From assembly GCA_963738365.1 (NCBI GenBank), contig CAVTWH010000010.1:930001-994000 (forward strand): 64,000 nucleotides of DNA, written 5' to 3'. Shown in pieces: positions 9,060-17,904 of this stretch. Below the pieces are notes generated by a model. It was not told the DNA's origin and did not search any database. It saw only the letters and a program-made list of their open reading frames with translations. How positions within the stretch are numbered: the first letter of the stretch is position 1; each line of letters opens with the position of its first letter. Both the position numbers and the translations under genes were made by a program. Source of the DNA: CAVTWH01 sp963738365 (lineage in GTDB: Bacteria > Actinomycetota > Actinomycetes > Mycobacteriales > Micromonosporaceae).

Positions 9060-10303
9060 CCGCACCCCGCGACCCGGTCGCCGACCTGCGCGAAATCGCC
9101 TTTCAGCTGGAACGCGCCAACGAAGCCAGCTACCGGGTACGCGCCTTCCGGTCGGCCGCCGACGCGCTGGCCGCCCTGCCCGCCGAGGAGATCGCCCGGC
9201 GCGCCACCGACGGTACGTTGACCAAGCTCAGCGGCGTGGGCGAGGTGACCGCACGCTGTGTCGCCGAGTCGCTGGCCGGCGACGTCCCGGTGTACCTGCG
9301 CCGCCTGGACGCCACCGACGGCGTGGACCTGGACGGCGAGACCGCGCGGATCCGGTCGGCGCTGCGCGGCGACTGCCACTCGCACTCGGACTGGTCCGAC
9401 GGCGGGTCACCGATCGAGGAGATGGCGCTGGCCGCCGTCCGGCTCGGCCACGAGTACCTGGTCCTCACCGACCACTCGCCCCGGCTCACGGTGGCCCGCG
9501 GGCTCACCGCCGACCGGCTGCGCCGGCAGCTCGACCGGGTGGCCGAGATCAACGCGGCCCTGCCCGAGGGGTTCCGCATCCTCACCGGCATCGAGGTGGA
9601 CATCCTCGCCGACGGCTCCCTCGACCAGGAGGACGAGCTGCTGGCCCGGCTGGACGTGGTGGTCGGCTCCGTCCACAGTGGACTTCGCGACGAATCGGAC
9701 CGGATGACGCGCCGGATGCTCGCCGCCGTACGCAACCCGCACCTGGACATCCTCGGCCACTGCACCGGCCGCCGACTGACCGGCGGTCCGGCCCGGCACA
9801 TCACGGCCGACGGGACCGCGTCGGCTGCCGGCGACGGCACGGCGACGCCCGCCGGCTCCGGCCCCGGGGAGGACGTCGCCACAGGCCCCGGGGACAGCGG
9901 GCCGGCAGGTCGGGGCGGCCGGCGCGCAGGTCGGGGCGGCCAGCGCGGGACCGGCGCGGGCGCGCGGAGCGGTGGCGGGGACCGGGCGCACAGCCGGTCA
10001 GCGGCCCGGCCGCCGTCGGACTTCGACGCCCGGGCCGTCTTCGCCGCCTGCGCCGAGTACGACAAGGCAGTCGAGATCAACTGCCGGCCGGACCGGCTGG
10101 ACCCGCCGAAGCGGCTGCTGCGCCTGGCGGTGGAGGCCGGCTGCCGGTTCAGCATCGACACCGACGCGCACGCCCCCGGCCAGTTGGACTGGCTGCCCAA
10201 CGGCTGCGAACGGGCGGCCCGCTGCGGCGTACCGGTGGATCGGATCGTCAATGCGTGGACGGCCCCGAGGCTGCTCGACTGGACCGCCGGTCACGGACGT
10301 TGA
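9056..10303 (+). CDS. PHP-domain protein, DNA polymerase X-like C-terminal architecture
   Basis: A 415-residue protein. Residues 1-80 form a helix-hairpin-helix region as in PolX (LREIAFQLERANEASYRVRA, TLTKLSGVGEVTA). It is followed by a PHP phosphoesterase domain with GDCHSHSDWSDGG (metal-binding His108 and His110), LTDHSPRL, GIEVDILADG, GHCTGRRL and SIDTDAHAPGQ. There is no polymerase palm domain, so it is probably a stand-alone metal phosphoesterase or nuclease. Odd feature: a Gly/Ala/Arg-rich insertion of about 70 residues (about 245-318) sits inside the PHP fold. The GTG overlaps the upstream stop. The 3' end overlaps the convergent exporter gene by 56 bp. Confidence 0.85.
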   Translation: MTAPRDPVADLREIAFQLERANEASYRVRAFRSAADALAALPAEEIARRATDGTLTKLSGVGEVTARCVAESLAGDVPVYLRRLDATDGVDLDGETARIRSALRGDCHSHSDWSDGGSPIEEMALAAVRLGHEYLVLTDHSPRLTVARGLTADRLRRQLDRVAEINAALPEGFRILTGIEVDILADGSLDQEDELLARLDVVVGSVHSGLRDESDRMTRRMLAAVRNPHLDILGHCTGRRLTGGPARHITADGTASAAGDGTATPAGSGPGEDVATGPGDSGPAGRGGRRAGRGGQRGTGAGARSGGGDRAHSRSAARPPSDFDARAVFAACAEYDKAVEINCRPDRLDPPKRLLRLAVEAGCRFSIDTDAHAPGQLDWLPNGCERAARCGVPVDRIVNAWTAPRLLDWTAGHGR

Positions 10304-11384
10304 GCTCAGCCGCGCCCGGCCCCGACGCGGCCGGCTCAGTGGCGCCCGGCTCAGTGGCGCCCGGCGCAGGCGCGGCCGGCTCCCCGGCACCGGACGATGA
10401 CGCGGCCGGCTCGGCAGCGCCGGGCGGGTGGGCGACGGGCCCGGCGCCGGCGGGTGGCCGGGTTGGGCGGCGGCGCCGGAGCAGCCCCTGGGAGACGGCC
10501 ACGCCGAGCAGGATCACCAGCGCCCCGACCGGCTCGTACCAGTGCAGCTGCTCGTCGAGCAGGAGCACGCCGGCCACCGTGGCGACCAGCGGCGTGAGGT
10601 AGGTGACCGATGCCGAAGTGCTCGCTCCAGCCAGCCGGATCACCCGGTAGTTGAGGGCGAAGGCGATGCCGCTGCCCAGCGCGCCCAGCGCCGTGACCGC
10701 GAGGATCACCTTCAGGTGCAGCTCACGCGGGTCGACGGGGGCGCCGGCCAGCAGCGGCGCCAGTACCGCCAGCTGGGCGGTGGCCAGCAGCAGCTGGGCG
10801 GTGGCGATGGCGACGCCGGACTCCGGCCGCCCGGCGACGAAACGCCGGATGTACGGCAGGCCGATGCCGTAGCAGGCGGCTGCGGCGAAGCACATCAGCT
10901 GCCCGGTGAGCGCCGCACCGCCGACCCCCTGCCAGACGCCGAGCACCACGAGTACGCCCGCGAAGCCGAGCGCCAGGCCCGCCACCCGTTGCCGGGTGGG
11001 CCGCTCCTGCGGGAAGACGACCAGCAGCACGAGCAGCGTGACCAGCGGCGTGGTGGCGTTCCAGATGCCGGCGAGCACCGAGGAGACCCGCTGCTCGCCG
11101 AAGCCGAACAGGGTGAACGGCAGCGCGTTCATCACCGCGGCCACCACGCACAGGTGTGCCCACAGCCGCGGGTCCCGGGGCAGCCGATCGCCGGTGGCCA
11201 GGCAGATGATCAGCAGGGTGAGCGCGCCGACGCCCACCCGGGCCAGCGCCAGGTACGCCGGGTGCAGCTGGCTGACGCCGACCTCGATGAACAGGAAGCT
11301 GCAGCCCCAGATCAGGGCCAGCGCCCCGTAGGCGGGCAGCCAGCCGCGCGGTCCACGGTCGTTCACCGGTCCACCCTGACCCAT
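10248..11384 (-). CDS. EamA-family (DMT) transporter
   Basis: A 378-residue ten-helix metabolite exporter made of two EamA repeats. Typical segments are LALIWGCSFLFIEVGV at the start and TYLTPLVATVAGVLLLDEQL in the second half. After the last helix there is a basic RRRRP stop and then a disordered tail of about 60 residues with EPAAS/GA repeats. The substrate is unknown. The ATG at 11384 is the first good start; a GTG at 11366 is an alternative. It overlaps the 3' end of the PHP-domain gene on the opposite strand. Confidence 0.85.
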   Translation of the reverse strand: MGQGGPVNDRGPRGWLPAYGALALIWGCSFLFIEVGVSQLHPAYLALARVGVGALTLLIICLATGDRLPRDPRLWAHLCVVAAVMNALPFTLFGFGEQRVSSVLAGIWNATTPLVTLLVLLVVFPQERPTRQRVAGLALGFAGVLVVLGVWQGVGGAALTGQLMCFAAAACYGIGLPYIRRFVAGRPESGVAIATAQLLLATAQLAVLAPLLAGAPVDPRELHLKVILAVTALGALGSGIAFALNYRVIRLAGASTSASVTYLTPLVATVAGVLLLDEQLHWYEPVGALVILLGVAVSQGLLRRRRPTRPPAGAGPVAHPPGAAEPAASSSGAGEPAAPAPGATEPGATEPAASGPGAAELNVRDRRSSRAASGPSTH

Positions 11385-11514
11385 CGCGGCGACAATTGCC
11401 GGCGGATTTCGGCTGTCAGGCCCGGCCGCCGAGGGTCCACCCGCGCACCGTCCGCCGCGGCGGTGACCAGGAATCGGGTGACCGACAGGGTCACCTGTCC
11501 CGTAGGGTCGCAGG

Positions 11515-13192
11515 GTGGGAATCGACGACCTCGCGAACCGGTACGTGGACCAGTGGGCGGCCCTGGAGCCCATCGGCGCCACCTACGTCGGCATCAGCGG
11601 CCACGACGACAAGCTGACCGACCTGTCGCCCGAGGGCTTCGCCGCCCTCGCCGACCTCGACCGGCGCACCCTCGCCGAACTGGACGCCGCACAGCCGGCC
11701 GACGAACGCGAACGGGTCGCCAAGGAGGCGATGAAGGAACGGCTCGCGCTGGCGCTGGACCGCTACGACGCCGGCGAGGTGACCAGCGAGCTGAACGTCA
11801 TCTCCAGCGCGCTGCACAACGTCCGCAGCTGCTTCGACCTGATGCCGCTGGAGGGCGAGCAGGCGGCCGCCAACATCGCGGCCCGGCTGGCTGCCGTCCC
11901 CACCGCGCTGAGCCAGCTGCGTACCACCTTCGTCGCGGCCGCCGACGCCGGCCACACCGCCGCCCGGTACCAGATCGCCGAGGTTGCCAAGCAGTGCGAC
12001 ATCTGGGTCGACCCGCAGGGCGACGACTTCTACCCGGCGCTGGTCGAGCGGGTGCTGGCCACCGGGCCGGTGCCCGGCACGCTGCAGCAGGAGCTGCGCC
12101 GGTCGGCGCAGGCGGCCCGTGAGGCGACCGCCGGGTTCGCCGGCTTCCTGCGTACCGAGCTGGCGCCCCGGGGCGGCGAGAAGCAGGCGTTCGGCCGGGA
12201 GCGCTACGCCCTGGCCTCCCAGTACTTCCTGGGCGCCGCGGTCGACCTGGACGAGACCTACGCCTGGGGCTTCGCGGAGCTGGCCCGCCTGGAGGCGGAG
12301 ATGCGCCGGGTCGCCGACAAGATCGTGCCGGGTGGCTCGGTGGACGAGGCGGTGGCCGCCCTGGACGCCGAACCGGCCCGCCGGATCGCCGGCAAGGAGG
12401 CGTTCCGCGACTGGATGCAGCAGCTGGCCGACCAGGCCATCAGCGAGCTGCACGGGACCCACTTCGACATCCCCGAGCAGGTCCGCCGGATCGAGTGCTG
12501 CCTGGCGCCCACCTCCGACGGCGGCATCTACTACACCGGCCCGAGTGAGGATTTCAGCCGGCCGGGGCGGATGTGGTGGGCGGTGCCGCAGGGCATCGAC
12601 TCGTTCTCCACCTGGCAGGAGGTGACCACCGTCTACCACGAGGGGGTCCCCGGGCATCACCTGCAGGTGGGCCAGACGGCGGTCCGGGCCGAGCTGCTCA
12701 ACCGCTGGCAGCGGCTGCATGTGCTGGGTCTCCGGGCACGGCGAGGGCTGGGCGCTCTACGCCGAGAACCTGATGGACGAGCTGGGGTACCTGCAGGACC
12801 CCGGTGACAAGCTGGGCATGCTGGACGCCCAGGCGCTGCGGGCCGCCCGGGTGGTGGTGGACATCGGCATGCACCTGGAGCTGGAGATCCCCCGGGACAA
12901 CCCGTTCGGTTTCCACCCGGGAGAGCGCTTCACGCCGGAGCTGGGGTACGAGTTCATGCGGGCGCACTGCCGCATCGCCGACGAGAACCTGCGCTTCGAG
13001 GTCAACCGGTACCTGGGCTGGGCGGGGCAGGCGCCGTCGTACAAGGTGGGCGAGCGGATCTGGCTACAGTCCCGGGCGGACGCCCGGGCGCGCAAGGGGG
13101 CCGACTTCGACCTCAAGGCGTTCCACCGGGCCGCGCTGGACCTGGGTTCGATCGGGCTGGACCCGCTGCGCGCCGCGCTGTCGCGCCTGTGA
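11515..13192 (+). CDS. DUF885 family metallopeptidase-like protein (one frame break)
   Basis: About 558 residues once the frame is repaired. The zinc-peptidase motif YHEGVPGHHLQ is present near residue 375, followed by the family's HGEGWALYAENLMDELGY segment, which lies in the next frame. One extra base near 12720-12722 (CTGCATGTGCTGG, where the family needs QRLHCWVSGHGEGW) causes the break. Both halves are intact and the codon use is unchanged, so a sequencing error is likely. Presumably a cytoplasmic peptidase of unknown substrate. GTG start. It is followed by a strong hairpin. Confidence 0.85.
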
Positions 13193-13207
13193 GCTGTACC
13201 GACGAAG

Positions 13208-13234
13208 GGGCCGGACGCGCTGCGCGTCCGGCCC
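13208..13234. terminator. bidirectional hairpin terminator
   Basis: A perfect 12-bp stem (GGGCCGGACGCG / CGCGTCCGGCCC) with a 3-nt loop lies between the convergent DUF885 and DUF6114 genes. It can serve both strands. Confidence 0.8.
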
Positions 13235-13255
13235 GCTTGTTGCGGGTGGTCCGGG

Positions 13256-15001
13256 TCAGGCCAGCGCCCGGTTGCCGAAGCCGGCCGCGACGATCTTGTC
13301 GGCGTGCACGAACGCCAGCCAGATGGTGGTGTTGTCGAAGGTCATCTCGGACAGCGTGACGGGCGGCGGGGCGTCCGGCGTGAAGGTGAACGTGACCAGG
13401 CCGACGCCGAGCACGTCCAGCGAGCCGACGAAGCGGGTGCAGTAGAACCGCACGTTGCCGGAGATGGTCAGCCGGGTGGAGGTCTGCACGATCTGCTTGC
13501 CGTTCGCTACCGGGATGTCCAGCTCGAACGGCGTCTGTACCGCCTGGCTCATGGAGAACCGGAGCGCCTGGACTGTGCCGCCGCCCTGCACCGGCAGGTC
13601 GAACACGCCGTCATAGGAGAGCCCGGACATCTGCAACTTGGCCGTCTTGAGCACGGCCTGTGCCGGGGCGACCGGCGGCTGCCCGGCCGGCGCGGCCAGG
13701 ACCCGGGCGTTGGCCGGCGCCGTGCTGGCCGACGGCGAAGCGCTCGGCGCGCAGGTCGCGCTGCGGGTACGGGTGGGCCTGGCGCTGGACTTCGCGGGGC
13801 TGGGCGCCGGGTTGGCGGCCGGCGGGCGGGCCGCGGCGGCCGGCGGCGCGCTCGCCGGGGTGGAGGTCGGGGTGGGAGTCGGCGTGGAGTCGCCGCCGAG
13901 CAGCTTGCCGACGCCGCCGAGGAGGCCGCCGAGCAGCCCGCCGCCGTCCCCGCCGGTGGGCGAGGCGCTGGGCGGGGCGCTCGGCGTCGGATCGGGCGCA
14001 GCGGCGCTGGCAGCCGGCGTCGGGGTGGCCGGCGCCCCGCTGCTGGGCCTGGTCGCCGACTTCGTGCTGACCGGAGTGCCGCCGAGGCAGGTCGGCGCGG
14101 CGTACGCCGGGGACGGCTCCGGCAGGGTGGCCGCCGCGACGGCGGCGATCAGCACGGGCAGCAGCACCAGGGCGGCGCCCCCGCCCCGGCGCCACAGCCG
14201 CCGGCCCGACGGCGCCGGATCCTCGGCTGCGTGCCGGGCGCCGGCCCCGTCGGTGTCCGCCGGGCCGCCCGGCGCCGTGGGATAGCGGATCGCCGGATCA
14301 GACCGGCCGGCGGGCTCGTCCGGAAAGCGGCCGACCGGCCGGTCCGCAGAGGCACCGACCGGCCGGTCCGGATAGTCAGCGACCGGCCGGTCCGGAAAGC
14401 GACCGGGCGCCGGATCGGGGTAGACGCCGGGGGCGGTGGACATCGCCGGGGGCAGTTCGTCGCTGAGCGGGCCGCTACGCAGCTCGGCGGTGTCGGTCAC
14501 CGGGTCGACGCGGTCCCAGGCGTCGGGCGCGTCGTCGGGGGCGTCGTCGGAAGCGTCGATTCCGGGCGGGGCAGCGGTTTCCGGCTGGTCGGTGCCGATG
14601 GCCGACTGCGGGCGGGTCGGTGACCAGGCGGCGATGAGGGAACCGCCGACCATGCCGACCAGCATGCCGATCAGGAAGCCGCCGAAGTTGACCGCGATCA
14701 GCCCGTAGACGGCGGTGGCCACGGCGATCACCCCGTAGAAGATGCGCTGGGCCGGGGCGAGCCAGCCGAGCAGCCCGCAGAGCAGCAGCATCAACGGGAT
14801 CAGCCAGACCAGGTACCCCTGCTGCCCGAAGGAGACGGAGAAGCTGGTCAGGTTGAGGTGGACGCTGGCGTAGTACAGCAGCGCGGAGACGATGGTGACC
14901 AATCCGCCCCAGAACGGCCGGCTGCGCTGCCAGCGGCGGAAAGCGCGCCAGGCGCGGACGTGCGCGCCGGGGGCGTTCCGTGGTTCGTGCACGGCTGTCA
15001 C
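13256..15001 (-). CDS. DUF6114 domain-containing membrane protein
   Basis: A 581-residue protein. The N-terminal domain has about four membrane helices (residues about 28-130), beginning WQRSRPFWGGLVTIVSALLY, as in DUF6114. A disordered middle contains DRPVG/RFPD repeats (encoded by the repeated GACCGGCCGGTCCG block at about 14330-14405), then another membrane helix near residue 270, a Ser/Pro/Thr linker, and a C-terminal beta-rich domain (about 430-581). That domain resembles the DUF6230 protein encoded upstream. It starts from GTG after an AGGAGG-type site. The C-terminal domain and long linker are unusual for a bare DUF6114 protein. Confidence 0.82.
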   Translation of the reverse strand: MTAVHEPRNAPGAHVRAWRAFRRWQRSRPFWGGLVTIVSALLYYASVHLNLTSFSVSFGQQGYLVWLIPLMLLLCGLLGWLAPAQRIFYGVIAVATAVYGLIAVNFGGFLIGMLVGMVGGSLIAAWSPTRPQSAIGTDQPETAAPPGIDASDDAPDDAPDAWDRVDPVTDTAELRSGPLSDELPPAMSTAPGVYPDPAPGRFPDRPVADYPDRPVGASADRPVGRFPDEPAGRSDPAIRYPTAPGGPADTDGAGARHAAEDPAPSGRRLWRRGGGAALVLLPVLIAAVAAATLPEPSPAYAAPTCLGGTPVSTKSATRPSSGAPATPTPAASAAAPDPTPSAPPSASPTGGDGGGLLGGLLGGVGKLLGGDSTPTPTPTSTPASAPPAAAARPPAANPAPSPAKSSARPTRTRSATCAPSASPSASTAPANARVLAAPAGQPPVAPAQAVLKTAKLQMSGLSYDGVFDLPVQGGGTVQALRFSMSQAVQTPFELDIPVANGKQIVQTSTRLTISGNVRFYCTRFVGSLDVLGVGLVTFTFTPDAPPPVTLSEMTFDNTTIWLAFVHADKIVAAGFGNRALA

Positions 15002-15030
15002 GGGGATCCTCCTGCGGGGATGACACGCAC

Positions 15031-15059
15031 GGGGCCCGCGACTGCTCGTCGCGGGCCCC
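15031..15059 (-). terminator. strong hairpin between DUF6230 and DUF6114 genes
   Basis: A perfect 11-bp stem (GGGGCCCGCGA / TCGCGGGCCCC) with a 7-nt loop lies in the 67-bp gap. It is just upstream of the AGGAGG site of the DUF6114 gene. It lacks a long T tract, so it could be an attenuator or an mRNA-stabilising hairpin that sets different amounts of the two proteins. Confidence 0.6.
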
Positions 15060-15068
15060 GTAGCGGAA

Positions 15069-15701
15069 CTAGCTGAAGCACTCTTCCCCGGCCAGGCTCA
15101 CGTGCAGTTCGAGCCCGTTGAGGACGAACGTGCCGGCGCTGGCGGACCAGGCCACCTGGCGCACGTTGGTCATGTAGATGTGCGAGGCCTGCTGACCGAA
15201 GCCGCCGACGGCGCCGTGCGCGTTCGGGCCGGCCGCGTCGAGAGTCGAGGCGTCCTGGCCGATGGTGATGTTGGTGAACGTCGCGTCGGCGTACAGGTCG
15301 GTGAGGTCGAACATCAGGTTGGTGGCGGTGACGGTCTTCCCGTTGTTGCCCGCCTTGAGGATCATGCTGATCGAGCCACCGGTGGGCAGCGGTACCTTGA
15401 CCGACTGGCACAGGCCGGTGATCGTGGCGGTGGGGATGCCGGCCACGGCGACCGGGTGGTTCTTCATGCCGAGCGCGTCGGCCGTGTTCGCGGTGGCGAT
15501 GCCGCCGTACTGGACGAAGCCGGTGCCCTCCATCGTGGCTGCGGAGACCTTGAAGCTGCTGCCGGAGACGGCAAAGGACGCGGCGATGGCGCCGTTGGCC
15601 ATGCCGAAGACGACGGCTCCGGCGGCGATCACCGCAGGAGCCATCACGGCGGCGAAGCGCCGCCATCTGGTGCGGCCACGCACCACTTGCGCAGGTGTCA
15701 C
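15069..15701 (-). CDS. DUF6230 family secreted protein
   Basis: A 210-residue protein with a basic start, a hydrophobic signal/anchor segment (VMAPAVIAAGAVVFGMANGA) and a beta-rich domain. The domain begins SFAVSGSSFKVSA and ends LELHVSLAGEECFS, typical of DUF6230. It pairs with the DUF6114 gene downstream, an arrangement known in actinomycetes. The GTG start at 15701 follows GAGGAGGA at ideal spacing; longer in-frame readings have no such site. The role is unknown and probably lies in the cell envelope. Confidence 0.85.
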   Translation of the reverse strand: MTPAQVVRGRTRWRRFAAVMAPAVIAAGAVVFGMANGAIAASFAVSGSSFKVSAATMEGTGFVQYGGIATANTADALGMKNHPVAVAGIPTATITGLCQSVKVPLPTGGSISMILKAGNNGKTVTATNLMFDLTDLYADATFTNITIGQDASTLDAAGPNAHGAVGGFGQQASHIYMTNVRQVAWSASAGTFVLNGLELHVSLAGEECFS

Positions 15702-16093
15702 GGGGGGTCCTCCTCGGACGGGGTGGTCGGCGCGGCGCGCGCTGGCCGGTCGGTCCGGCGCCTGCGACGACGAAATGCTTGTGAGGAAAGGAGTACGCGG
15801 GCGGTCGACGGCTTCGACGCGGCGTGTGGACGATGGTGCTCTCATCGTTGCGGGCCCACAAGAGCCGTTGCTACTCGTGGGTAACAGGTCGCTCGATCCA
15901 CCTTCACCGTGCGTAGGTGTGGGCTGCGTCACCAGTGGGGCCGGAGTCACCACCTCAGGCAACAAATCGGGCGATACGCCGTGACCACGCTCACCCAAAG
16001 TAGCTTCTTTACCTGCGAGTCACGTTTTCGTAACAGCGGTGTGGGTGTCGGGGTCGCCCGCCTGTTCGGCCGCCACCGGACGGCGCACGGCCG
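15702..16093. other. gene-free stretch upstream of the DUF6230 operon
   Basis: About 390 bp with no convincing coding frame. The part at about 15970-16045 is relatively A/T-rich (AAAGTAGCTTCTTTACC, CACGTTTTCGTAACAG) and is the best place for the DUF6230 promoter on the minus strand, leaving a long leader. I looked for riboswitch cores (c-di-AMP, cobalamin, TPP) and saw none. Confidence 0.4.
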
Positions 16094-17032
16094 TCAGCCG
16101 GGTGGGCCGTCTCCGGCATCGGCCCGGCCGACCGTCTCCAGGATCAGGGCGGCCACCAGGTCCGGTTCGTCGAACATCGGCACGTGACCGGCGCCCGGAA
16201 GGGCAACGTGCCGGGCGGCGGGCAACAGTGCCCGTGCCCGCTCGGCCTGGCGCGGCAGCAGAATCCGATCCCGGGTACCCCAGGCGATCGTTACCGGAAC
16301 GTCGATAGTCACCGGCTGGTCCCGGGCGAGCGCCGGCGCGCCTGCCGGCGGGTCGGGCAGCGCACCGAAGGCGTACCGGCCGGCATGGCGGGCCACCGGC
16401 TCGAAGCCCGGCCCCCGGCGCAGCGCCAGCGCGTCGGCCAGCGCCTGCCCGGCCGCTATCCGCCCCGGATGGCCGGCCAGCAGCCAGAAGCCGACTCCCC
16501 GGCCGGCCCGGGTGGCCAGCACGGCGCGCAGCACCGGCTCCGGCAGCCGGGTCCCCCAGCGCAGCGCGCGCAGGTTGGCCACGGCCAGCCGCGCCTCCCA
16601 GGGGCTGGCGAAGCCGGCCGGCGAGAAGGCGGTCACCGAGGCCGCCGCACCGGCGACGGCCAGCTCGAGAGCCAGCGCCCCGCCGAGGCTGTTACCGGCC
16701 AGGTGCGGCCGGTCCAGCCCCCAGTCGGCGAAGGCGGCGCGCAGCGCCCGGACAGCCGAACCCAGGTCGGCGCCGGCCGCCGGCAGCGGGGACAAGCCGA
16801 AGCCGGGCAGGTCGACGGCGTAGACGGTGTGCCGGGCGGCAAGCTGGTCGAGCACCGGGGACCAGGCCCGCCAGTGGTGACCGATGCCGTGCAGCAGCAC
16901 CAACGGCGGCCCGTCCCCGCGCCGCTCATGGTGCAGCCGCTCAGGATGCAGCCGCTCACCGGGCAGCCGCTCAGGATGCAGCCGCTCACCCGGCAGCCGC
17001 TCAGGAGGCAGCCGCTTGTCGGGCAGGCTCAC
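16094..17032 (-). CDS. alpha/beta-fold hydrolase
   Basis: A 312-residue serine hydrolase. It has PLVLLHGIGHHW (oxyanion region), the nucleophile elbow GNSLGG, an acid-bearing GTRDRIL strand and the catalytic-His motif GAGHVPMFDEPD. The first about 35 residues are an unusual five-residue tandem repeat (ERLPG ERLHP ERLPG ERLHP ERLHH) encoded by near-identical 15-bp DNA units at about 16930-17020. The GTG start overlaps the upstream SDR stop by 4 bp, making it the third gene of the monooxygenase operon. Likely an esterase or lipase; the true N-terminus might lie after the repeats. Confidence 0.85.
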   Translation of the reverse strand: MSLPDKRLPPERLPGERLHPERLPGERLHPERLHHERRGDGPPLVLLHGIGHHWRAWSPVLDQLAARHTVYAVDLPGFGLSPLPAAGADLGSAVRALRAAFADWGLDRPHLAGNSLGGALALELAVAGAAASVTAFSPAGFASPWEARLAVANLRALRWGTRLPEPVLRAVLATRAGRGVGFWLLAGHPGRIAAGQALADALALRRGPGFEPVARHAGRYAFGALPDPPAGAPALARDQPVTIDVPVTIAWGTRDRILLPRQAERARALLPAARHVALPGAGHVPMFDEPDLVAALILETVGRADAGDGPPG

Positions 17033-17904
17033 CGGCCGGTGCCCACGCTGTGTTCACCGAAGGCGCGGCCCAGCCGGCCGGTCTCCGCCTCCAGCCGGGG
17101 GATCATGGTCCGCGCCGGCCGGCGCATCAGCGCGTCGTTGACCGGGCTGAGCACCACCGTGCGCAGCGCCTGGACCAGCGCGATGGCCCGGGGGACGTAC
17201 ACCTTGCGGCGCCGCCGGGCCATCCCGGCGACGATGGCGGTGGCGCAGTCGCCGACCGAGGTGACCGTCCCCATCGGCCAGGGCAGCCGGCGCAGGGTGG
17301 CGGAGAACGACGACAGGTCGCTGCGCGCGTCCCGGACCAGATCGGTGTCCACCCAGCTCGGGTGCACCGTGCCGACCGCCACCCCGGCCGGCGCCAGCTC
17401 CAGCCGGAGTACGTTGCCGAAGTGCTCGACGCCGGCCTTGGCCGCGCAGTAGGCGGCCATCCCGGGCAGCGCGGTGAAGGCGGCGGCGGAGGACACCAGC
17501 ATGACGTACCCGCGCCGGGCGAGCAGGTACGGCAGCGCGGCCCGAACGCTGCGCACCACACCCACCAGGTTGACGTCGAGGGTACGCAGTTGTGCCTCGA
17601 AGTCGCCGCCCGCGACCGTACCGAGGCTGGCCACGCCCGCGTTGGCGAGCAGCACGTCGATGCCGCCCAGCTCCTCGGCGGCCGCGGCGCAGGCGGCGGC
17701 GAGCTGGCCGGAGTCGGTGACGTCGGCCGCGTACCAGGCGTGCGGGCCGCCGGACAGTCCACTGTGGACTTCAGCGAGCCGCTCCGGCTCGAGGCCGACC
17801 AGGGCCACCCGGGCGCCCTGCGTGCCGGCCCGGCGGGCCACTTCGGCGCCGATGCCCCGGGCCGCCCCGGTGATGAGGACAACCTTGCCCTGCAATGTGT
17901 TCAC
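17029..17904 (-). CDS. short-chain dehydrogenase/reductase
   Basis: A 291-residue SDR enzyme with the cofactor motif TGAARGIG (residues about 13-20), the NAG motif LLANAGVAS, and the catalytic Ser with YxxxK (SSAAAFTALPGMAAYCAAKAG). The C-terminal extension of about 60 residues (LMRRPARTMIPRLEAETGR) is typical of SDRs that sit beside flavin monooxygenases. The GTG overlaps the monooxygenase stop and its own stop overlaps the hydrolase start, so the three are tightly coupled. Substrate unknown; probably an oxidised lipid or ketone intermediate. Confidence 0.9.
   Translation of the reverse strand: MNTLQGKVVLITGAARGIGAEVARRAGTQGARVALVGLEPERLAEVHSGLSGGPHAWYAADVTDSGQLAAACAAAAEELGGIDVLLANAGVASLGTVAGGDFEAQLRTLDVNLVGVVRSVRAALPYLLARRGYVMLVSSAAAFTALPGMAAYCAAKAGVEHFGNVLRLELAPAGVAVGTVHPSWVDTDLVRDARSDLSSFSATLRRLPWPMGTVTSVGDCATAIVAGMARRRRKVYVPRAIALVQALRTVVLSPVNDALMRRPARTMIPRLEAETGRLGRAFGEHSVGTGR

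Noticed and set aside
9930..10020. Frame break suspected inside the PHP-domain gene
   Set aside because: The insertion keeps the frame and the downstream PHP motifs are intact in the same frame, so it is an insertion rather than an error.
10428..12122. A 564-codon open frame on the plus strand
   Set aside because: It runs antisense to the EamA exporter and out of frame through the DUF885 gene; no motif.
15702..16093. Riboswitch upstream of the DUF6230 gene
   Set aside because: No conserved core of c-di-AMP, cobalamin, TPP, SAM or glycine riboswitches could be found by eye.
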